DNA from: Campylobacterales bacterium
GTDB taxonomy: Bacteria > Campylobacterota > Campylobacteria > Campylobacterales > Sulfurovaceae
Assembly (NCBI GenBank): GCA_016937775.1
Contig: JAFGVX010000029.1
Span: forward strand, 1-33,247
Reading direction: 5' to 3'
DNA: 33,247 nt
The position numbers were made by a program, and so were the translations under genes. Positions 7,660-16,385 of the stretch are shown one piece after another (the stretch's first letter is position 1; the number at the start of each line of letters is the position of its first letter). Below the pieces are notes generated by a model, which was not told where the DNA came from, ran no database searches, and worked only from the letters and a program-made list of their open reading frames with translations.

Positions 7660-8394
7660 CTAGACAACAAGAATCAATATATTTTGCTCTTCAAATATCA
7701 CATACATAGCAAGCAAAGTGATACTAGCTCCACTGCTAAGAGCTAAGATTCGAATAGCCCAATGATGAGCAAGCCATTCCCGTTTGGTACTTAAAAATTC
7801 CCAAATGATAAGAGCAAGCGTATTGAGAGCAAACAGGAGTCCAAAGAGATTGATAACCGGAGCCCACCAAGAGAAAAATGAGAAACCAAAAGTCGAATAA
7901 TATAATATCAAAGAGAGATTAAACAACATTAACCACATGATCCAAAGAGGACTAAAGTGTCCTATGAGTACCCATGGGGTTATCAGTAAAGCCCAAGTAA
8001 AGAAGAGTTGCCAAGAGTCAGCGCCAGTTTGGTAGGTTATGCCGTATAAAGCAAGTAGTACACCAACGAGAATACTCGCCGTGAGTAGTGTGACTTTGGA
8101 AGCTATAGGGTGGCTGTAAAATCTCCAATATGCCAAAAGGCTTCCAGCGATTAAGAGTTCAACTGCTCCAAATTTTACGAATTTACCGATATTGTCTATA
8201 TTGTACGCGATGAAAAACATAACTGAAAATGCAATGGCAAGACTTCCGAGCCATAGTAAAAGCTTGCCAATAAATACAAACCAATCTTTTTCTGTTGGAA
8301 AAACTTTTGTTATGCTCAGGGCTTCATCAATCTTCTCTTTTGGAATGTGACCTTGTTCGATAAGCAAAATGATTTGATCTCGGATTGATGCCAT
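7660..8394 (-). CDS. DUF2157 membrane protein, 5' part ending at an in-frame TAG
   Basis: A 244-residue protein: a soluble N-terminal region of about 45 residues ('MASIRDQIILLIEQGHIPKE') followed by about eight membrane helices ('WFVFIGKLLLWLGSLAIAFSV' begins the first). This is the layout of DUF2157 (function unknown), the usual first gene of a DUF2157-DUF4401-GDYXXLXY set. The start is well supported by GAGGAG five bases before the ATG. The frame stops at TAG (7662-7660) in the middle of what would be a membrane helix, 'NILILVV-stop-FIWMASFYFFY', and continues open for 76 codons. A single change from TGG, TTG, CAG or TAT/TAC would create it. It starts the operon. Confidence 0.75.
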   Translation of the reverse strand: MASIRDQIILLIEQGHIPKEKIDEALSITKVFPTEKDWFVFIGKLLLWLGSLAIAFSVMFFIAYNIDNIGKFVKFGAVELLIAGSLLAYWRFYSHPIASKVTLLTASILVGVLLALYGITYQTGADSWQLFFTWALLITPWVLIGHFSPLWIMWLMLFNLSLILYYSTFGFSFFSWWAPVINLFGLLFALNTLALIIWEFLSTKREWLAHHWAIRILALSSGASITLLAMYVIFEEQNILILVV

Positions 8395-8434
8395 TGTGAC
8401 TCCTCGTTCATTTGGGCTAATGCATTTGATAAAT

Positions 8435-8440
8435 ATTATA
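8435..8440 (-). promoter_or_regulatory. Putative -10 box for the DUF2157 operon
   Basis: TATAAT on the minus strand, 40 bases before the DUF2157 ATG, in the 57-base gap after the YaiI-type gene. The hexamer 17 bases upstream (ATTGTA) is only a weak -35. The operon could also be read from the helicase gene upstream. Confidence 0.35.
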
Positions 8441-8451
8441 GCTTTCCATTA

Positions 8452-8931
8452 TTAAATTACAATAGTGGAGTAGATTTTCTTCTTTGTAGCTATTTTTGAT
8501 AAAATTTTATTGAGTCCATCTGCAAATGCCCTAATGGTTTTTGCATCTATGGCACTTGGTCCGCCCGTGATCTCTCCACAGCAGCGAAGTTCGTCCATGA
8601 GGTTTCTCATGGCTAGAAGGTATTTTATATTTTCTTCATCATAGATAGTCCCCCTAGGATCAAGAGCAAATGCTCCTTTGGCGACTACTCTATCTGCGAG
8701 TGGGATATCTGCTGTGATGACGAGGTCTTCTGCTTTGGCAAGTTCAGCTATGCGGTTATCTGCAACATCCAATCCCAAAGGGACAACTTCCATAGATATA
8801 TATGCTTCGTTTGGGATGCCTATCTTTTTGTTTGCGATAAATATCGTGGTGATAGATCGTTTGAGCACCGCGCGCAAGAGTATCTCTTTGAGTGCATTTG
8901 GAAAAGCATCAGCATCGACGAGTATCTTCAT
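8452..8931 (-). CDS. YaiI/YqxD family (DUF188) PIN-like protein
   Basis: A 159-residue protein of the YaiI/YqxD family, a PIN/NYN-like fold with an acidic centre suggestive of a nuclease, though activity and role are not established. The start 'MKILVDADAFPNALKEIL' with its paired aspartates, 'DVADNRIAELAKAEDLVITADIPLADRVV' (read in pieces) and 'LDPRGTIYDEENI' are family hallmarks, and length fits. It begins two bases after the helicase stop, so the two are probably co-transcribed; an RNA-related role next to an RNA helicase would make sense but is only inference. The ribosome site (AGAAGATAG) is weak, consistent with coupling. Confidence 0.88.
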   Translation of the reverse strand: MKILVDADAFPNALKEILLRAVLKRSITTIFIANKKIGIPNEAYISMEVVPLGLDVADNRIAELAKAEDLVITADIPLADRVVAKGAFALDPRGTIYDEENIKYLLAMRNLMDELRCCGEITGGPSAIDAKTIRAFADGLNKILSKIATKKKIYSTIVI

Positions 8932-8933
8932 GG

Positions 8934-10202
8934 CTATCTTCTGTTTCTATCTCTTTTGTTTCTATCCCCATCTCGTTTTTTAGGAGCTGAGTTGTTTGAT
9001 CTCGGACGATTATTTCCGCCACCGCCACCTCTGCCTTGCTGTATGGGTTTTGCTTTGATAGATGGATCTGGTTCATAGCCCTCTATGATGCTTTTATCTA
9101 GGTCTATCTTGATAAGTTTTTCTATCCCTTTAAGATAATCGAACTCATCAACACATACGAGCGATATCGCCTCTCCGTCATTGCCGGCTCTTCCGGTTCT
9201 GCCTATGCGATGCACATAATCTTCTGCGATATTTGGAAGCTCAAAGTTTACCACATGTGGTAAAGAGTCTATGTCGATACCTCTTGCTGCTATATCTGTA
9301 GCGACGAGAACTCTTACTTTGTTCGCTTTAAAATCACTCAGTGCTTTTGTTCTAGCCCCTTGACTTTTGTTGCCATGGATTGCAGATGAAGTGATGTTCA
9401 TCTTTTGCAGGTACTCACAGAGTTTATTTGCACCATGTTTTGTGCGGGTAAATACAAGTACTTGCTCCCAGCGATTTTTTTCTATGAGATGTCCAAGGAG
9501 TGCGCTTTTGCGTTTACAATCAACATAGATAACACTCTGTTTCACAAGCTCACAAGATGTGTTGCGTCTTGCTACTTCTACGATAGTAGGATTTTTAAGG
9601 ATGCTTTCACATAGCTTTTTGATCTCATCACTATAGGTAGCAGAAAAGAGGAGATTTTGTCTCTTAGTAGGGAGGAGGGCAATCACTTTTTTGATATCGC
9701 GGATAAAACCCATATCAAGCATCCTGTCGGCTTCATCGAGCACAAATATCTCTACCTTGCTTAGATTGACAACTCTTTGCGTGATAAGATCAAGCAGTCT
9801 GCCTGGCGTTGCTATGAGGATATCTACACCGTTATTTAAGGCTTTTATCTGTGGATTTGCACCCACCCCTCCAAAGACAATAGTGCTTTTAAATGGAAGA
9901 TATTTGCCGTATGTTTTGACACTCTCGCCTACTTGGGCAGCGAGTTCTCTCGTGGGTGTTAGGATGAGGGTTCTGATGTTGCGTTTTTTTGCTTGTGGCT
10001 TTTGTTCACGAGATAAGATTTCTAGTATCGGGAGTGTAAAACCTGCTGTTTTTCCTGTGCCTGTTTGTGCACCTGCGAGCATATCGCGTCCTGCTAGTAT
10101 GTGGGGTATCGCTTGTGCTTGAACAGGGGTTGGGGTTGTGTAGCCTTCATCTGTTACGGCTTTGAGTATAGGGGCGCTTAAGTGTAGCTCTTTAAATGAC
10201 AT
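8934..10202 (-). CDS. rhlE: DEAD-box ATP-dependent RNA helicase, RhlE type
   Basis: An RNA helicase likely to unwind short duplexes in ribosome assembly or mRNA turnover. It has all motifs in order: Q motif '[10 protein letters not shown]' (about residues 23-32), motif I '[10 protein letters not shown]', Ia 'PTRELAAQV', Ib 'TPGRLLD', II '[13 protein letters not shown]', III 'SAT', IV '[14 protein letters not shown]', V '[12 protein letters not shown]' and VI '[10 protein letters not shown]'. The C-terminal tail (about residues 385-422) is basic, with a short Gly run and many Arg/Lys/Asn, as in RhlE-type proteins, and probably binds RNA non-specifically. The ATG is behind AAAGGAAAC. RhlE is preferred over other DEAD-box groups from length and tail, so the subgroup is less certain than the family. 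Confidence 0.9.
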   Translation of the reverse strand: MSFKELHLSAPILKAVTDEGYTTPTPVQAQAIPHILAGRDMLAGAQTGTGKTAGFTLPILEILSREQKPQAKKRNIRTLILTPTRELAAQVGESVKTYGKYLPFKSTIVFGGVGANPQIKALNNGVDILIATPGRLLDLITQRVVNLSKVEIFVLDEADRMLDMGFIRDIKKVIALLPTKRQNLLFSATYSDEIKKLCESILKNPTIVEVARRNTSCELVKQSVIYVDCKRKSALLGHLIEKNRWEQVLVFTRTKHGANKLCEYLQKMNITSSAIHGNKSQGARTKALSDFKANKVRVLVATDIAARGIDIDSLPHVVNFELPNIAEDYVHRIGRTGRAGNDGEAISLVCVDEFDYLKGIEKLIKIDLDKSIIEGYEPDPSIKAKPIQQGRGGGGGNNRPRSNNSAPKKRDGDRNKRDRNRR

Positions 10203-10266
10203 TTTTTGGTTTCCTTTGATTTTTTAGGGGGAGAAAAAGCATGTTTATGGATGAGATTTCAATTAA

Positions 10267-10279
10267 GGGTATTATACCC
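10267..10279 (-). promoter_or_regulatory. Palindrome containing the likely rhlE -10 box
   Basis: GGGTA-TTA-TACCC is a perfect 5-base inverted repeat around three bases. On the minus strand its core reads TATAAT (10276-10271), about 70 bases before the rhlE ATG, and is the best -10 in the gap. A repressor bound to the palindrome would block the promoter, but the symmetry may be chance. Confidence 0.35.
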
Positions 10280-10299
10280 GTATTTTTTATATATGTGCT

Positions 10300-10316
10300 T
10301 TGGCGGTGGTGTTGCA
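10300..10316 (+). promoter_or_regulatory. Sigma-54-like -24/-12 motif on the gene-free strand
   Basis: TTGGC at 10300-10304 and TTGCA at 10312-10316 place the GG (10302-10303) and GC (10314-10315) exactly ten bases apart, as sigma-54 promoters require. TATAAT at 10317-10322 overlaps its end. No plus-strand gene follows, so this may be chance or the start of a small RNA. Nothing else is recognised in the gap from 10203 to 10426 apart from the rhlE promoter and a stem-loop. Confidence 0.2.
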
Positions 10317-10392
10317 TATAATGTTTAAGTTTTTGTGTTGATTTTGTTATTATGTAGAAATTCGTATGAGTTATATGGAGTTATTTTTTATA

Positions 10393-10413
10393 CTCCCATC
10401 ATTTCGATGAGAG
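10393..10413. terminator. Stem-loop after the small secreted protein gene
   Basis: CTCCCATC (10393-10400), loop ATTTC, GATGAGAG (10406-10413): an eight-pair stem with one G-T pair, 14 bases past the minus-strand stop at 10427. It lacks a T-run in the minus direction, so it is at most a weak terminator or an mRNA end-protecting hairpin. Confidence 0.3.
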
Positions 10414-10426
10414 CATATTATTTGGA

Positions 10427-10795
10427 TTACTCTGTGATGAGCTTGATCTCTTTGACATCCAACACTTTTTCTTTATTGGCTTTCATATACTCATAGGCTT
10501 CCTCAATGGTGTCAAACTCGGACCCACCGCCACATCCGTTATCTGAGACGACTTTAGGATTTTTAAGTATCTCTACTTGAGTGCGTACATATTTGCCACG
10601 ATTTTTATAGCTTGCAGTATATTCAACGATGGCAGCGACTTGGTATCCGGGAAATACATCTTCGCCTATGGTTCGAATGGTATTTTCATCATTTGGTGTA
10701 TAAAAGTTTTGCATATTGCCATATTGGTAACAAGTAATCGTTTCGGCTGATGCGATAAATATCATAAACGGTAAGAGTAGCAGTATTTTTTTCAT
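10427..10795 (-). CDS. Small secreted protein of unknown function
   Basis: I do not recognise this 122-residue protein. It begins with a clear signal peptide (MKKILLLLPFMIFIASA, likely cut before E18), so the mature part should be periplasmic. The mature region has one Cys shortly after the cleavage site ('TCYQYG') and one in a glycine-rich 'DNGCGGGSEFDT' loop, which could form a disulfide, then a helical, charged C-terminus ('EEAYEYMKANKEKVLDVKEIKLI'). ATG at 10795 was chosen because AAGGAAAG lies just upstream and the signal peptide starts there; the longer frame from 10870 lacks both. It is a single gene between rhlE and tRNA-Met. Confidence 0.7.
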   Translation of the reverse strand: MKKILLLLPFMIFIASAETITCYQYGNMQNFYTPNDENTIRTIGEDVFPGYQVAAIVEYTASYKNRGKYVRTQVEILKNPKVVSDNGCGGGSEFDTIEEAYEYMKANKEKVLDVKEIKLITE

Positions 10796-10823
10796 ATCTT
10801 TCCTTTTTATTGTGTTTGAGTGA

Positions 10824-10854
10824 GTATTATATTCTATTGATGAGAGAATAATAC
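10824..10854 (-). promoter_or_regulatory. Promoter of the small secreted protein gene with flanking inverted repeat
   Basis: TATAAT on the minus strand (10831-10826) lies about 31 bases before the ATG. GTATTAT (10824-10830) and ATAATAC (10848-10854) form an inverted repeat covering the -10 and the -35 area. This may be an operator, but it is AT-rich and could arise by chance. Confidence 0.35.
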
Positions 10855-10904
10855 TTGCAATTGATAACAAAGCGAAAATATTTATGTGATTTGATGCAAT
10901 AGAG

Positions 10905-10981
10905 TGGTAGCAGGAGGGGAACTCGAATCCCCGACCTCCGGCTTATGAGACCAGCGCTCTAACCAGCTGAGCTATCCTGCC
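10905..10981 (-). tRNA. tRNA-Met (CAT), elongator type
   Basis: The minus strand folds as a full cloverleaf of 77 bases including an encoded CCA (10907-10905). The acceptor arm GGCAGGA pairs with TCCTGCT, with a G-U at the first pair; the D arm is GCTC/GAGC; the anticodon loop is CTCATAA with CAT at 10947-10945; the T arm has GGTTCGA-like 'GGATTCGAGTTCC'. A normal first pair (not the C-A mismatch of initiators) points to elongator Met. A CAT tRNA-Ile with modified C34 has the same loop and cannot be fully excluded. It is transcribed from a good promoter at 11017-11045. Confidence 0.92.
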
Positions 10982-10988
10982 ATTGAAG

Positions 10989-11005
10989 TTAACAGTAGTT
11001 GTTAA
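10989..11005. repeat. Inverted repeat in the tRNA-Met precursor leader
   Basis: TTAACA-GTAGT-TGTTAA is a perfect six-base inverted repeat seven bases before the tRNA 5' end, inside the expected 5' leader of the transcript. It could fold as a small hairpin next to the RNase P site, or be an operator. Confidence 0.4.
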
Positions 11006-11016
11006 TTGGAGTCCGA

Positions 11017-11045
11017 ATTTTATCTAAAGTAACATTAATTGTCAA
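11017..11045 (-). promoter_or_regulatory. Promoter of tRNA-Met
   Basis: On the minus strand TTGACA (11045-11040), a 17-base spacer and TAAAAT (11022-11017) give a near-consensus sigma-70 promoter. Transcription should start near 11010, giving a leader of about 29 bases before the tRNA. Confidence 0.6.
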
Positions 11046-11097
11046 TAGAGATTCTACCTTTTGTGAATGATATTTTTCTCCGTAAAATCAAAGGTTT

Positions 11098-11110
11098 AGT
11101 CAAATTGACT
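11098..11110. promoter_or_regulatory. Palindrome upstream of the groES promoter (possible operator)
   Basis: AGTCAA-A-TTGACT is a perfect six-base inverted repeat 32 bases upstream of the groES -35. The usual heat-shock operators CIRCE (TTAGCACTC-N9-GAGTGCTAA) and HAIR-like CTTGAGT pairs are not present in the region, so this is the only symmetric candidate. Function is a guess. Confidence 0.3.
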
Positions 11111-11142
11111 CATAATAGTTAAATAAATTTATATATTATTGC

Positions 11143-11171
11143 TTGACTTTTTTAGTTAAAATCACTATAAT
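11143..11171 (+). promoter_or_regulatory. Sigma-70 promoter of groES-groEL
   Basis: TTGACT (11143-11148), a 17-base spacer and TATAAT (11166-11171) form a near-perfect promoter 35 bases before the groES ATG. Its strength suits a highly expressed chaperonin. No overlapping CIRCE element is visible. Confidence 0.75.
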
Positions 11172-11206
11172 CACAACTGCAAAAATTGTTATAAAAGGAG
11201 AAAAAA

Positions 11207-11467
11207 ATGGCTTTTAAACCATTGGCAAACAGAGTACTTGTTTTAAGAGAAGAGGAGGCAAATACTACTGCTTCTGGTATTATCATTCCAGACAATGCTA
11301 AAGAAAAACCACTTCAAGGCAAAGTCTTAGCAGTTGGTTCTGAGTGCGAAGATATAAAAGAGGGTGATACGGTCGTTTTCGGAAAATATAGCGGTACGGA
11401 GATTGTTATAGATGATAAAGAGTGTCTTATATTGACAAGCGAAGATGTGCTTGGAATAATCGAATAA
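11207..11467 (+). CDS. groES: Co-chaperonin GroES (Hsp10)
   Basis: GroES is the lid of the GroEL folding chamber and forms a heptameric ring in the cytoplasm. The 86-residue protein has the Cpn10 fold pattern '[25 protein letters not shown]' (read in pieces), the mobile loop around residues 17-31 and '[14 protein letters not shown]', with the end 'EDVLGIIE'. Length is normal for the short bacterial type. It is preceded by AAAGGAG and a strong promoter, and groEL follows after 25 bases, so the two form the usual operon. Confidence 0.97.
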   Translation: MAFKPLANRVLVLREEEANTTASGIIIPDNAKEKPLQGKVLAVGSECEDIKEGDTVVFGKYSGTEIVIDDKECLILTSEDVLGIIE

Positions 11468-11489
11468 TAATCAAAAAAATAAAGGATAG

Positions 11490-13121
<1,632 letters not shown>

Positions 13122-13128
13122 TCACTCT

Positions 13129-13150
13129 TATCCGCACACTTGTGCGGATA
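13129..13150 (+). terminator. Terminator of groES-groEL
   Basis: TATCCGCAC-ACTT-GTGCGGATA is a perfect nine-base stem with a four-base loop, eight bases after the groEL stop, followed by a pyrimidine-rich stretch with TCTT and CTTTT. It also lies before the end of the convergent recG and may work in both directions. Confidence 0.6.
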
Positions 13151-13196
13151 CCTCTTCTATCTTTTAAAATCCATCATAAATTCAAACTTTTAACAA

Positions 13197-15002
13197 TCAC
13201 ACCTTCGCGCGTTCTTTTGCTTTTGCTATGATGGCTTCATCATTTGCCATATCGAGCCATCTAAATTTATAACCACTTTGCATAGTGCCCTCTAAGATAT
13301 CTCCACTATTTCTAAAGAGCAGATCAAGTCTTGCTATCTCAAAGCCGTTATCTGTTTTGGCAAATTTTTCTAATCTTTGATTATTTTTGTCATTGGTATA
13401 TAAAAAACAGCTTGCCTCTTGTCCATGTCTGCCGACCCTGCCTCTTAATTGATGGAGGGTTGCTAGCCCAAGCCGTTCGGGTGCGACGATGATGATAGTC
13501 GTCAGTCTCGGCAAGGAGATGCCGACCTCTACAACGGTCGTTGCTAGTAAGATGTTACCGCGTTCTCTAAAATCGAGCAAAACATCTTGTTTCTCTTTAT
13601 CCTTGCCGTGTGTGACAAAGACTCGCTCATAATTTTTCTCCCAAAACCCTCTTGCTTCATCGATGGATTGGTAGGGTATCTGCTCACTCTCTTCGACAAG
13701 CGGATAAATGATAAGTATTTGATTATTTTTGGTTATTTCGCCATCAATATGTGTAAGAAGGGGTTTAAAATCCTCTTTTGAGATTATTTTCGTGGTAATG
13801 TTTTTTTCAAAAGGCGTATGAGTGATAAGACTGATATCAATGAGTGCTGAGTCCATCATCGCTTGCGTTCGGGGTATTGGGGTGGCTGAAAATTGGAGCA
13901 TATGCGCTCTTTTTTTCCCAATTTGCATCAATTTTTCAAGTTTGTTTCTTTGCATCACTCCAAAGCGGTGCTGCTCATCTATCATTATTAGTTCCACTTT
14001 TGGTAAATCGTCAAGGTACAAAAGTGCATGTGTTCCTATAATAAGGGTCGCATCTTTATAGTCTCCCTCTTTTTTGTTTTGTGCAACAAGTGCTATTTTT
14101 ATATCTTTGAGATATTTAGATGCTTCTTCGAAGAGTTGGAGTGCAAGCAAGGAGGTTGGTGCCATAAGGATGCTCTTTTTTGGATATGCCATCATCGCAG
14201 CAGCCAAGATGACAATTGTTTTACCGCTTCCCACATCGCCGACGATTACTCTTTTGGTAGCTTTCTTGCTATTTTGAAGATCATTTTGTATCGCTCTGAT
14301 CGTCTCAAGTTGATCATCTGTAAGGGTAAAGGGGAGGCTTTCTATAAAATCATCGGGAGAGCTGCCGAGGGTGGATGCGGAAGGGAAGTTGATCTTTTTG
14401 CCTTGAAGTTTTTTAAAATGTGCATAGGCTTCAAGCCCTTTGAGTTGATGAAGAATCGGTGTTTTTGGCATCTTATTTTGATCATATATCTCACTTAAAT
14501 CTTTTGGAAAGTGAAGCATAAGCAGAGTCTTTATCTCACTCTCTTCTAGCCCTATACTTTTAAGTGAATTACTATCGATGTAATTGTGAATCAATTCTCT
14601 CATCTCTGATTGTCCAAGCACTGTTTTATAAGTTGGTATGATCTTGCCTGCTTGTGCTATCTTTTTGGGTTGTGATATTTGAAATGCTCCCATAAAGTAT
14701 GTGATTTTACCTTTGATGAAATGAGTAGAACGAGGAGTAAATGTTTGGTAATGATAAGGAGTAACATTGAAAAAGATAGCAATAATCTCTTTTTTATACA
14801 ATGGAAGATAAAAAATTATATGGAGTTGTTTGGATTTTTTTTGAATGCTTCTCACTTCGGCTTCAGCGGTTATCGTAGTGTTGTCTACAAGAGGTTTACC
14901 AAGTGTGGTATCTTCATATTTTACAGGTACGATAAGAGCTAGATCGAGTAGTGATTTCACCTTTAGTTTTTTAAAGAGAGACTCTTTTAACACACTATCC
15001 AT
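13197..15002 (-). CDS. recG: ATP-dependent DNA helicase RecG
   Basis: RecG remodels stalled replication forks and branched recombination intermediates. The N-terminal third holds the wedge/OB domain ('TTITAEAEVRSIQKKSKQLHII'), and the helicase core has motif I 'VGDVGSGKT', motif II 'MIDEQHRFGVMQR' (DEQH box), motif III 'QFSATPIPRT', 'TVVEVGISLPRLTTIII' and motif VI 'QLRGRVGRHG'. At 601 residues it is shorter than the about 690 of E. coli RecG, mainly at the N-terminus, which is usual in Campylobacterota. ATG is behind AAAGGAAA. It shares direction with the downstream M16-like gene only in the reverse sense: recG is the last gene of the minus-strand run that starts at ribH. Confidence 0.95.
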   Translation of the reverse strand: MDSVLKESLFKKLKVKSLLDLALIVPVKYEDTTLGKPLVDNTTITAEAEVRSIQKKSKQLHIIFYLPLYKKEIIAIFFNVTPYHYQTFTPRSTHFIKGKITYFMGAFQISQPKKIAQAGKIIPTYKTVLGQSEMRELIHNYIDSNSLKSIGLEESEIKTLLMLHFPKDLSEIYDQNKMPKTPILHQLKGLEAYAHFKKLQGKKINFPSASTLGSSPDDFIESLPFTLTDDQLETIRAIQNDLQNSKKATKRVIVGDVGSGKTIVILAAAMMAYPKKSILMAPTSLLALQLFEEASKYLKDIKIALVAQNKKEGDYKDATLIIGTHALLYLDDLPKVELIMIDEQHRFGVMQRNKLEKLMQIGKKRAHMLQFSATPIPRTQAMMDSALIDISLITHTPFEKNITTKIISKEDFKPLLTHIDGEITKNNQILIIYPLVEESEQIPYQSIDEARGFWEKNYERVFVTHGKDKEKQDVLLDFRERGNILLATTVVEVGISLPRLTTIIIVAPERLGLATLHQLRGRVGRHGQEASCFLYTNDKNNQRLEKFAKTDNGFEIARLDLLFRNSGDILEGTMQSGYKFRWLDMANDEAIIAKAKERAKV

Positions 15003-15071
15003 GTTTTTCCTTTGATACGCTAATCATATCAAAAAGAGTGACAAGAGTCTCAAAATATTTCAAATTGAAAT

Positions 15072-16370
15072 TTATTTTTTTTGGTTGCCTTTTGTGACGA
15101 TTGAAAAAGAGAGTTTGGTTATCTCGTTATGTGATTGTATAAATTCATTAATCTCTTGCAAATTTGCATTTTCAATTTTTTTGAGCTGCTCTTCTTCAAA
15201 GTCAAGTGGTCTACCTAGATAGTAGTTTTCAAATGCTCTTCCAAGTCTTTGTGAAAGTGTCTCATTTCTGAGTGCTTCACTTCCTACTAAAAATTCTTTT
15301 GCTTCATCAAGTTCTTGTTGGGTAACGCCTTCTTTGACAAAATCATCAATTACCTTTTTCACTACGCGCATAGCTTCATCTTTGCTTTCAACTTTGGTTT
15401 GTAAAGAACCAATGAGGTAACTACTAAGCTTTGATCGTACAAGCATTGCATAAGCACTGTATGCTAGTCCCCTTTTGACTCTCACCTCTTCCATGATACG
15501 ACTGCCAAAACCGCTTGCACCTAAAATGTGACTGGCAATTTTTGCCTTATATTGATCTTCGCTATCATATGAAAAATTTAAAGGTGCCCCAAAATAGATA
15601 TATGCTTGGTGGATATCTTTTTTAAACTCTTGCTTTATCTCTCTTTTGCTTGATGCTTTGATATTCTCAAAATTGATTTTTTCAACTTTTTTCAATTTGC
15701 CTAATATACTTACAATACTTTTTTTTGCCTCTTCTTGAGAGATACTGCCGCCTATAACAACAATGGCGTTATTGTAGCCTAGCTTAGTATCGATAAAATT
15801 CTTTATATCATCGATTTTTACTTCGAGTGTGGAGCTTTTTGTTCCTTTGGAATCTCTTGCAAGCGGTGTGCCCTGAAAGAGTACTTTTGTAAGTAGAATA
15901 CGGGATGTATAGTCATAATCACTCTCTTTTTGTGTGAGCCAACCGATCTTTTGTCTTTTGACTCTCTCAAGTGCTTTTTGAGTATAATTTGGATCACTTA
16001 AAAGTTCTTCTAAAAGTTTTACGCCACTATGAAATTCACTTTTGAGCGCATCGAGTTCTATGATGAAATTGGTTCGTGTTGCATGTGCCGAAAGTGAGAT
16101 GGCTTTTTCATCCAATCGTGTTGCAAAATTACTACTTCCATCTTTTTGGGTACCTTCATTGAGTAGTTTTGCGCTTAAATCTACCAATCCGTCAATAGGA
16201 GAGCTTAATTCGCCACTATTTTCAAAGACTATCTGCATGGAGACGATAGGAAGATAATTGTTCTGCTCAAATATGACAGGCACTTCACTCCCGTTAATAT
16301 TTATCTTTTCTATGCTGCTTCCCATCAAAAAACCTCCTAATATACTCAACAAGATTACTATTTTTTTCAC
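15072..16370 (-). CDS. M16 (insulinase-like) family protein lacking the zinc motif
   Basis: A 432-residue exported protein of the M16 metallopeptidase family, with a signal peptide (MKKIVILLSILGGFLMGSS) and two M16 repeats. Active members have HxxEH in the first repeat (GLAHxxEH); here the aligned segment is 'GLVDLSAKLLNEGT' (residues 61-74), with D64, A67 and K68 in place of H, E and H. The protein is therefore unlikely to cut peptides alone. The second repeat keeps 'RVKRGLAYSAYA', the Arg/Tyr region that forms part of the substrate site in two-chain M16B enzymes. It could be the non-catalytic partner of an active subunit encoded elsewhere. Start is GTG behind GGGGATATA. It lies 15 bases after mqnC. 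Confidence 0.85.
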   Translation of the reverse strand: MKKIVILLSILGGFLMGSSIEKININGSEVPVIFEQNNYLPIVSMQIVFENSGELSSPIDGLVDLSAKLLNEGTQKDGSSNFATRLDEKAISLSAHATRTNFIIELDALKSEFHSGVKLLEELLSDPNYTQKALERVKRQKIGWLTQKESDYDYTSRILLTKVLFQGTPLARDSKGTKSSTLEVKIDDIKNFIDTKLGYNNAIVVIGGSISQEEAKKSIVSILGKLKKVEKINFENIKASSKREIKQEFKKDIHQAYIYFGAPLNFSYDSEDQYKAKIASHILGASGFGSRIMEEVRVKRGLAYSAYAMLVRSKLSSYLIGSLQTKVESKDEAMRVVKKVIDDFVKEGVTQQELDEAKEFLVGSEALRNETLSQRLGRAFENYYLGRPLDFEEEQLKKIENANLQEINEFIQSHNEITKLSFSIVTKGNQKK

Positions 16371-16385
16371 TATATCCCCAATCTG

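Noticed and set aside
10982-11206. CIRCE operator before groES
   Set aside because: No TTAGCACTC or GAGTGCTAA, even with two mismatches, was seen by eye in this gap.
14028-14498. 156-codon plus-strand frame opposite recG
   Set aside because: Shadow frame rich in Cys/Phe, no ribosome site; recG on the other strand is beyond doubt.
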